A stretch of 27,961 bases of DNA from JAMCRM01 sp041685075 (GTDB taxonomy: Bacteria; Acidobacteriota; Terriglobia; Bryobacterales; Bryobacteraceae): assembly GCA_041685075.1 (NCBI GenBank), contig JAWLGN010000036.1, positions 1-27,961 of the forward strand. The letters are read 5' to 3'. The translations under genes and the position numbers were made by a program. Every line of letters begins with the position of its first letter. Positions within the stretch are counted from its first letter, which is position 1. Positions 22,652-27,961 of this stretch are shown here, in pieces. Under the pieces are notes generated by a model, which did not search any database, had not been told where the DNA came from, and saw only the letters and a list, made by a program, of their open reading frames with translations.

Positions 22652-24760
22652 CTACCAGCGGCGGAGCAGCAGACCGGCGAAGAGGAGCGCCGAGACGAGG
22701 CTCAGGGCGGCTCCGGGGAGCAGCCCCGGAGTGCGGTAGCGGAATTCCAGGTGGTGCTCGCCGGCGGGCACCTGGATGGACTGGAACGCTCCGCGCCAGC
22801 GCTCGATGGGGACCGGGCGGCCATCCACCGCGGCGCGCCAGCCGGGGTAGAACTGCTCGGCCAGGAAGAAGCGACCGCCGGTTTCGGAGCGCACCTCGAA
22901 GCGGCGCCGCTCGGGCGTGCCGGCGAGCGCCCGCACGAGGTGTGCGGCGCCGGGTGACTCCCACCCGAAGGGCGGTTGCGCGTTCACGTATTCGAAGGCC
23001 TTGTGATATTCCGAGGAAGGCTCGACGAGGCGGAAGTGTGGGCTTTCGACGAGCCGCCGGTAGTGCGGACCGTTGATCGAGCTGATGTAGAAACGCACGC
23101 CGAACAGGCGCAGGGCCGCTTCGTTCTCCGGCTCCACGTCGAACTCGCGGTTGTTGCGGAAGCGCCCCATGCCCTGCCCGACAAGCTTGCGGTACTGGTC
23201 GGGGAGCAGGGTGTCGAAGCCCTGGGGAGTGGCGAAGCGGTAATGCCGGAGTTCCTGCGGCCAACTGGCCGTGAGATCCACCAGGACGCGGTACTGGCTG
23301 TTGCGGCGGAGGTGGCTGAAGGTGGTCGGGTCCATGGCGGGGATGTGCTCGAAACTGCCGGTCCAGTGGGGCTGACCCACGGCGGCGTTGAGCCGGTTGC
23401 TGGTGCCGAACACCTTGTACTCCGCACCCGCGGCAACGAGCAGGGCGGCGGCCAGCACGGCACCCGGCAGCCCTTTCTGCCCCGGCAGCATCCGGAGCGC
23501 GAGGGCGCAGAGCGCCATCATGATCCCCACATCCGCCAGGGTCATCCAGCCGGTGGCCAGGTCGCCGCGCAGCCATAGCAAGACCTGGCGCGCGGCCCAG
23601 GCCAGCAACAGGAGCGCCGGGATGGCGGCGGCCCACCAGCGGCCCGGGGCGCGCTTGCGCGCCAGCGCGTGATGGATTCCCAAGGCCGCCAGGGGGGCGG
23701 CGGCCAGCGGCAGCGCGGCCAGAAAATACCACGAACGGCAGAGCTCGGTAAGGATGGGCCAATGGCGAATGACGCCCCAGACCATGTCGTAAGGATTGCT
23801 GCAGAAGACCAGGGCCACCCCGGCGACCGCCAGCGGCGGCAGGGAGCGCCGGTCGCGAGCCCAGGGGAGCAGCAGCAGCCCCAGCCATGCCGCGGCGCCC
23901 AAGTAGAGATACTGGTCGCCGCCCGAGCCCTGGGCCCCGATGGCCAAGTCCGGGTAGTTGGGCAGCAGGAAGGGCATGTAGTGCCAGAGATCGCGCAAGC
24001 CCGCGCCATAGCTTACTTCCGGCGTCCTCATCGCCGCAGCCCGCCAGGCGGGCAGCAACTGCACCGCCGAGAGCGCGATTGAAGCGGCCACGGCCAGCGC
24101 CACCCGCAACAGCAGGCGCCAGCGCCAGGCCGTGTAAGCCGCCATCGAGACCACGAAGACCAGCCACAGCGGCGGGTATCCGGCGAGCAGGCAGAGCGCC
24201 GAGGCGGCGGCAACTTTCCAAAGCGGCCGCCAGCGCCGCTTTTCGGCCGCCTGGTCGATGCCCCAAAAGGCCAGCGGCATCCAGGCATAGCCGGCCACCA
24301 CGTTGTAATGCTGCCAGTGCTGGCAGAGATAGCCGCCGAAGGCGTAGGCGCCGGCGCCGATGGCGGAGGCCACGGTCGCGAGGTTTTTGCCGCGCAGCCA
24401 GAGGTAGCAAAGCAGGAATGCCAGCCAGACGTGCGCGATGACCAGCGCCTCCACCCAGTGGAAGGCCAGCAGCGGGCGGCCCGCATTGGCGGCGAAAGCC
24501 AGCCAGGTGGGCGGGTAGAAGAGCGAGGCCGCGATGTTGCCGGCGAAGGGAATGCCGCAATAGATGCCCGCGTCCCATTGAGGAAAGCGCCCGTCGCGCA
24601 GGGCCTGGTAGGCGTAATCGGCCAGGGGGTAGAACCAGGCGCTCAGGTCGTAGGGAATATGGACACGATCGAAGGGCGGCAGGTACTCCAGGAAGAACAG
24701 CCACACGAAGGCGGCTGCAAGCGCCGCCGTCACCCACGCGCGAACGGGCCGGTGCTGCAT
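22652..24760 (-). CDS. YfhO-family polytopic membrane protein
   Basis: A 702-residue protein with about 11-12 hydrophobic helices in the first ~440 residues and a mainly soluble C-terminal part closed by one last helix. The N-terminus (LPPFDRVHIPYDLSAWFYPLADYAYQALRDGRFPQWD) and the C-terminal beta segment (YPGWRAAVDGRPVPIERWRGAFQSIQVPAGEHHLEFRYR) are hallmarks of YfhO/GT-C-like proteins. Some are required to add sugars to lipoteichoic acid or other envelope glycans using lipid-linked donors. The acidic residues expected of GT-C enzymes may be in the first loop (FDRVHIPYD). The substrate is unknown. The gene follows the HDAC-like gene by 5 bp. TATACT lies 9 nt before the ATG and could give an internal promoter. 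Confidence 0.88.
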   Translation of the reverse strand: MQHRPVRAWVTAALAAAFVWLFFLEYLPPFDRVHIPYDLSAWFYPLADYAYQALRDGRFPQWDAGIYCGIPFAGNIAASLFYPPTWLAFAANAGRPLLAFHWVEALVIAHVWLAFLLCYLWLRGKNLATVASAIGAGAYAFGGYLCQHWQHYNVVAGYAWMPLAFWGIDQAAEKRRWRPLWKVAAASALCLLAGYPPLWLVFVVSMAAYTAWRWRLLLRVALAVAASIALSAVQLLPAWRAAAMRTPEVSYGAGLRDLWHYMPFLLPNYPDLAIGAQGSGGDQYLYLGAAAWLGLLLLPWARDRRSLPPLAVAGVALVFCSNPYDMVWGVIRHWPILTELCRSWYFLAALPLAAAPLAALGIHHALARKRAPGRWWAAAIPALLLLAWAARQVLLWLRGDLATGWMTLADVGIMMALCALALRMLPGQKGLPGAVLAAALLVAAGAEYKVFGTSNRLNAAVGQPHWTGSFEHIPAMDPTTFSHLRRNSQYRVLVDLTASWPQELRHYRFATPQGFDTLLPDQYRKLVGQGMGRFRNNREFDVEPENEAALRLFGVRFYISSINGPHYRRLVESPHFRLVEPSSEYHKAFEYVNAQPPFGWESPGAAHLVRALAGTPERRRFEVRSETGGRFFLAEQFYPGWRAAVDGRPVPIERWRGAFQSIQVPAGEHHLEFRYRTPGLLPGAALSLVSALLFAGLLLRRW

Positions 24761-24765
24761 TCAGC

Positions 24766-25677
24766 TCACAGTATAGCTTCGCCGAACACCGCGGCCGCCA
24801 CCCGGAAGGTGTTGGCATGAGCTTCGGCGGTGCGAGAGATAGGGTCGGCGTAGCCGCCCCCGAGAGTGGCCACTACCGGGATGCCCGCGGCGGCACAGGC
24901 GGCGAACACCATGCGGTCGCGCTCGCAGAGACCTTCGCAGGTGAGGGCCAGGCGGCCCAGCCGGTCGCCGGCCAGGGCATCGACGCCGGATTGATAGAAG
25001 ACCACCTCCGGGCGGAATGCGACGACGCGGGGCAGCACGGCGGCCAGCGCGGCCAGGTAGTCGCGGTCGCCTGTGCCGTCGGGGAGGTCCACGTCGATCG
25101 AACCGGGCTCTTTGCGGAAGGGGAAGTTATTGCGGCCGTGAATGGAGACAGTGAGGACAGCGGGGTCGCCGCGGAAGATGGCGGCAGTGCCGTCGCCCTG
25201 GTGCACGTCGAGATCGACGACGGCGGCGCGGGTGGCCCGGCCGGAGGCGCGCAGGTTCATCACCGCCACGGCGATGTCGTTGAAGACGCAGAAGCCGGCG
25301 CCCTCCGAGCGGAAGGCGTGATGGGTGCCGCCGGCGAGGTTACCGCCGAAACCCGTAGCCAGGGCCTGGGAGGCCGCGGCCAGAGTGCCGCCGACCGAGG
25401 CCAGGGTGCGGCGCACCAGCCCCTCGGACCAGGGAAAGCCGATGCGGCGCATGGCTTGGGGCGGCAGCGTGCCATCGAGGAAGGCACGCACGTAGGCGGC
25501 GTCGTGCGCCAGCACGATTTCCGCCGCGGAGGCGAACGGCGCCGCTTCCAGCTCCCAGCACCCGCCGGCCGAAACCAACTCCCGCAGCAGCGCATACTTC
25601 TGCGCGGGAAAGCGGTGGCCGGCGGGCAACTCGAAAGCGTGATGGTCGCTGAAGTAGAGCCTGCGCCGCGAGGCCAC
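24766..25677 (-). CDS. Histone deacetylase-family zinc amidohydrolase
   Basis: A 303-residue protein of the arginase/deacetylase fold. Motifs match class II-type bacterial homologues: LAGGTHHAF with the catalytic His pair 119-120, GFCVFNDIAVAV, DLDVHQGDGT with zinc ligands Asp157 and His159, SGVDALAGDRLG with the third zinc ligand Asp233, and LGGGY with the transition-state Tyr276. All catalytic residues are present, so it should be active. Bacterial members deacetylate acetoin-pathway proteins, acetylpolyamines or small amides; the substrate here is not readable. The start is GTG 25677, 1 bp after the stop of the DUF1080 gene, so the two are co-transcribed. An envelope-related operon raises the possibility of a sugar or polyamine amide substrate, which is only inference. 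Confidence 0.92.
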   Translation of the reverse strand: MASRRRLYFSDHHAFELPAGHRFPAQKYALLRELVSAGGCWELEAAPFASAAEIVLAHDAAYVRAFLDGTLPPQAMRRIGFPWSEGLVRRTLASVGGTLAAASQALATGFGGNLAGGTHHAFRSEGAGFCVFNDIAVAVMNLRASGRATRAAVVDLDVHQGDGTAAIFRGDPAVLTVSIHGRNNFPFRKEPGSIDVDLPDGTGDRDYLAALAAVLPRVVAFRPEVVFYQSGVDALAGDRLGRLALTCEGLCERDRMVFAACAAAGIPVVATLGGGYADPISRTAEAHANTFRVAAAVFGEAIL

Positions 25678-25678
25678 G

Positions 25679-26323
25679 CTACCGCCGCGAGAGGTCGCGG
25701 ATGAAGATGTCTTTGAACAGCATGTGGCCTTCGCCGCCGGAGTGCAGTTGCAGGGCGATCGAGCCGTCGAAAGAGCGCGGCGTGGGATCGGTGAAGTCCA
25801 GCACCCAGACGCCGTTCAGGCGCGCGCGGTAGCGGTTGCCTTCGACGACCAGGTGGTAGTCGTTCCAGTCGTCAGGCTTCATGACGTACTCGTTCTCCGG
25901 AGCGGGCCAGACGATCCACTGGCGGCCGTCGCCGTAGATGCCCCCGGTGTGATAGCCGGGCCGGGGATCGATTTCGAACTGCAGGCCCTGGGTAATGTTG
26001 GGAGTGCCGGGCGCAAACTCGGCATGGAAGAAGACGCCGCTGTTGCCGCCGCCCACGCACTTGAAGCGCAGGGAGAGTTCGAAGTCCTTGTAGTTCTTCT
26101 CGGTCTTCAGGTAGCCGTACTCTTTCGTAACGGCCTGGCCGCGGATGACGCCGTCCTCCACGGTCCACTTCTCCTTGCCGACCTCGACCCAACCGGTGAG
26201 GTCCTTCCCATTGAACAGCGACACCCACCCGGTGTTGTACGGCTGAGGCCGCGGGCGCTGGGGCCGCTGCTGGGGAAACGCCATGGCCGCGAGGGCCACG
26301 ATCAGAATCGCAAGACGCATCAT
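25679..26323 (-). CDS. Secreted DUF1080 (3-keto-disaccharide hydrolase-type) protein
   Basis: A 214-residue protein with a signal peptide (MMRLAILIVALAAMAFPQ). The single domain shows DUF1080 signatures: GWVSLFNGKDLTGWV, WTVEDGVIRGQ, YGYLKTEKNYKDFELSLRFKC, GNSGVFFHAE, GLQFEID, TGGIYG, WNDYHLVVEGNRYRARLNGVWVLDFTD and IALQLHSGGEGHMLFKDIFIRDL. Members have a concanavalin-like jelly roll; some hydrolyse 3-keto-glycosides, and many belong to polysaccharide-using bacteria. The substrate is not readable. AGGAGA overlaps the glmM stop and is well placed for the ATG at 26323; a second ATG at 26320 is equally possible. Confidence 0.92.
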   Translation of the reverse strand: MMRLAILIVALAAMAFPQQRPQRPRPQPYNTGWVSLFNGKDLTGWVEVGKEKWTVEDGVIRGQAVTKEYGYLKTEKNYKDFELSLRFKCVGGGNSGVFFHAEFAPGTPNITQGLQFEIDPRPGYHTGGIYGDGRQWIVWPAPENEYVMKPDDWNDYHLVVEGNRYRARLNGVWVLDFTDPTPRSFDGSIALQLHSGGEGHMLFKDIFIRDLSRR

Positions 26324-26332
26324 GCTATTCTC

Positions 26333-27682
26333 CTATGCTTTTGCCACACCAAGTTCCTGCTCGATGGCACCGGCGATGCGGGCGGTGCAGTCCTCGACCT
26401 GGGCCAGGTCGGGTCCCTCTACCATAACGCGGGCGAGCGGCTCGGTGCCGGAGTAGCGCACCAGGATGCGGCCGGCGTCGCCGAAGACGTCGCGGCAGCG
26501 TTGAATGGCCGCAACCACGGAGGGGATGTCTTCGAGCGGCCGCCGCTCGCGCACCCGCACGTTGACGAGGCGTTGGGGAAAGAGCACCAGTTCGGCGGTG
26601 AGGGCATCGAGGTCGCGGCCCGCCGCGGCGGCCAGCTCGAACAGGCGCAGAGCCGTGAGCAGGCCGTCGCCCGTGGTGGCGTGTTCGCGGAAGATCACGT
26701 GGCCAGACTGTTCGCCGCCCAGCATGGCGCCGCGGCGCAGCATCTCCTCCAGCACGTACTTATCTCCCACGGGGGTGCGCAGCATGGCGATGCCGTGACG
26801 CGCGAGCGCCTTCTCCAGGCCCAGGTTGGACATGATGGTGGCCACCACCAGGTCGCCGGGCAGGCGGCCGGCCTGCTTCATGGCGCGGCCGGCGGCAAGC
26901 AGAACGCCGTCGCCGTCCACAATCTTCCCGGAGCGGGAGGCGAAGATGGCGCGGTCGGCGTCGCCGTCGAAGCCCACGCCGAAATCGGCCCCGGTCTCGA
27001 TCACCGCGCGGCGCATGCCTTCCACGTGGAGAGCGCCGCAGTTGCGGTTGATGTTGCGGCCGTCGGGGGCGTCGTTGAGCATCGCGAGGTCCGCGCCCAG
27101 GCGCGTGAAGAGATCGCGGGCCAGCCCGCAGGCCGCACCGTTGCCGCAGTCCACCACGATGCGCGCGCCGTCGAGCCGCGCGGCGGCGGTGGAGACCAGG
27201 TAGTCCAGGTACTGGCGGTCGAGACTTTGATCGGCCTCCAGGGGGGCGGCTTCGGGGTCCACGCCGTTTTCGAGCAGCCGGAAGATTTCCCGCTCGATGA
27301 GCCGCTCCTCGTCGTCGGGCAGCTTGTAGCCGGAGTGGCCGAAGACCTTGATGCCGTTGTCCTGGTACGGATTGTGGGAAGCCGAGATCATGACGCCGGC
27401 ACAGAAGGGGCCGGTGCGGGTGAGGTAGGCGATGCCGGGCGTGGTGATGACGCCCGCGCTGCGCACCCGTACGCCGCTGCGGCGCAAACCTCCGGCCACC
27501 TGCCCGGCGATCCACGGGGACGACTCGCGCGTATCCATCCCGATGACGATCTCGGGGTCGGCCGCCAGTTGGAGCGCATCCTGAGCCAGCGCCATTCCGA
27601 GCGCGTGCACCGTGGCGGGGTCCAGCGGGAACTCCCCCGCCACTCCGCGCATCCCATCCGTACCGAACAGTTCCTTACCCAT
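26333..27682 (-). CDS. glmM: Phosphoglucosamine mutase
   Basis: GlmM converts glucosamine-6-phosphate to glucosamine-1-phosphate for UDP-GlcNAc, the precursor of peptidoglycan and LPS. The 449-residue protein has LFGTDGMRG at the start, the phosphoserine loop ISASHNPYQDNGIK (Ser102), the Mg-binding DGDADR (239-244), the sugar-binding GGEQSGH and the phosphate-binding RYSGTEPL. Length and all key residues are normal. GGAAGAGGA lies just before the ATG at 27682. It follows YbbR by 15 bp, the common cdaA-ybbR-glmM order, which links c-di-AMP control to wall-precursor supply. The DUF1080 gene starts 9 bp after its stop. Confidence 0.97.
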   Translation of the reverse strand: MGKELFGTDGMRGVAGEFPLDPATVHALGMALAQDALQLAADPEIVIGMDTRESSPWIAGQVAGGLRRSGVRVRSAGVITTPGIAYLTRTGPFCAGVMISASHNPYQDNGIKVFGHSGYKLPDDEERLIEREIFRLLENGVDPEAAPLEADQSLDRQYLDYLVSTAAARLDGARIVVDCGNGAACGLARDLFTRLGADLAMLNDAPDGRNINRNCGALHVEGMRRAVIETGADFGVGFDGDADRAIFASRSGKIVDGDGVLLAAGRAMKQAGRLPGDLVVATIMSNLGLEKALARHGIAMLRTPVGDKYVLEEMLRRGAMLGGEQSGHVIFREHATTGDGLLTALRLFELAAAAGRDLDALTAELVLFPQRLVNVRVRERRPLEDIPSVVAAIQRCRDVFGDAGRILVRYSGTEPLARVMVEGPDLAQVEDCTARIAGAIEQELGVAKA

Positions 27683-27697
27683 TCCTCTTCCTTTGGA

Positions 27698-27961
27698 TCA
27701 TCGGCGGCGGCGGCGATTGCGCGGCTCCTCGACCCGCGACTTGACCTGCACCTTCACGACTAGCAGCGGCGACTCGGCAAAGCGCACGTGCGGGTCCTGC
27801 ACGAAGGCGGTCACCCGGAACTCCGCCGCACCCACCACCTGGCTGAGGTCGATGGGATCGGTGCTTACCACGCTGATGCGGGCCACGCGGCTCTCCGGTC
27901 CCACGATAGTGAGGGTGGGGGACGAGACGATGTAATCGGCCACCTCGTAGCCGGGCTGTGG
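27698..27961 (-). CDS. YbbR/CdaR-like protein, C-terminal part
   Basis: The 5' part lies beyond the right edge; 87 residues are visible. PQPGYEVADYIVSSPTLTIVGPESRV is a typical end-and-start of a YbbR repeat, followed by ISVVSTDPIDLS and beta strands EFRVTAFV and LLVVKVQVKS. The tail is strongly basic (EEPRNRRRRR). YbbR (CdaR) proteins sit in the membrane and modulate the diadenylate cyclase CdaA. The gene just upstream is therefore probably cdaA, but it is outside the window. The GTG at 27943 is not a real start, since the conserved repeat runs through it. Confidence 0.85.
   Translation of the reverse strand, partial: PQPGYEVADYIVSSPTLTIVGPESRVARISVVSTDPIDLSQVVGAAEFRVTAFVQDPHVRFAESPLLVVKVQVKSRVEEPRNRRRRR

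Noticed and set aside
22608..24818. A 736-codon minus-strand frame overlapping the YfhO-like gene.
   Set aside because: It is in another frame, Arg/Ala/Gly-rich, with no membrane pattern; the 702-residue frame has helices and YfhO signatures.
25724..27763. Long plus-strand open frame of 679 codons.
   Set aside because: It is antisense to DUF1080, glmM and YbbR, all of which have clear family motifs; its composition is Val/Ala/Gly/His-rich without motifs.

Overview
The window is high-GC bacterial chromosome, densely packed with genes on both strands. The best taxonomic clue is the end of the large secreted protein at 7737-10643, which carries the ~200-residue C-terminal domain first described in Solibacter (TIGR03437-like). 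With its many secreted enzymes, a DUF1080 protein and a hopanoid-pathway enzyme, this points to Acidobacteriota, probably Bryobacterales/Solibacteraceae. That assignment is an inference. I see no tRNA, rRNA, CRISPR array, insertion sequence or phage gene.

Layout. (1) 1-1236 is the 3' part of a hybrid sensor kinase cut by the window edge. (2) 1278-3915 is a tightly overlapping pantothenate operon: a Rossmann/DUF2520 protein (candidate PanG-type ketopantoate reductase), panB and panC. The first gene has a perfect 33-bp tandem duplication at its 5' end. panC runs 47 bp into a convergent small secreted protein gene. (3) 4250-4636 is the only long non-coding stretch. It holds four copies of a 57-59 bp GC-rich repeat and leads into a secreted GlcG/HbpS-like protein (4637-5464). 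(4) 5480-7660, minus strand: a zinc-ribbon/AIM24 protein followed by hpnE of hopanoid synthesis. (5) 7737-18301, plus strand: a large secreted HExxH protein, an exported Xaa-Pro aminopeptidase, a CHASE2 histidine kinase and an NtrC-type regulator (the last three start-stop coupled), then a subtilisin-like protease with a possible sigma-54 promoter, then an NfrB-like glycosyltransferase with a c-di-GMP-binding type MshEN domain. (6) 18289-22090, minus strand: operon aroC-def-fmt-argJ. (7) 22142-22642: a DinB-fold protein. (8) 22652-27961, minus strand: YbbR (partial), glmM, DUF1080, histone-deacetylase-family amidohydrolase, YfhO-like membrane protein, all 1-15 bp apart.

How the parts fit. Housekeeping blocks supply coenzyme A precursor, chorismate, ornithine/arginine, initiator-tRNA formylation and deformylation, and the cell-wall precursor GlcN-1-P. 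The YbbR-glmM pair matches the widespread cdaA-ybbR-glmM arrangement, so a diadenylate cyclase gene probably lies just beyond the right edge. The most system-like region is 7737-18301. Three peptidases flank a membrane kinase and an enhancer-binding regulator, ending at an orphan, possibly c-di-GMP-gated polysaccharide synthase. The strongest candidates for something new are that module, the pan-linked DUF2520 gene, the minisatellite, and repeated -10-like hexamers 5-9 nt before start codons, which suggest leaderless transcripts.
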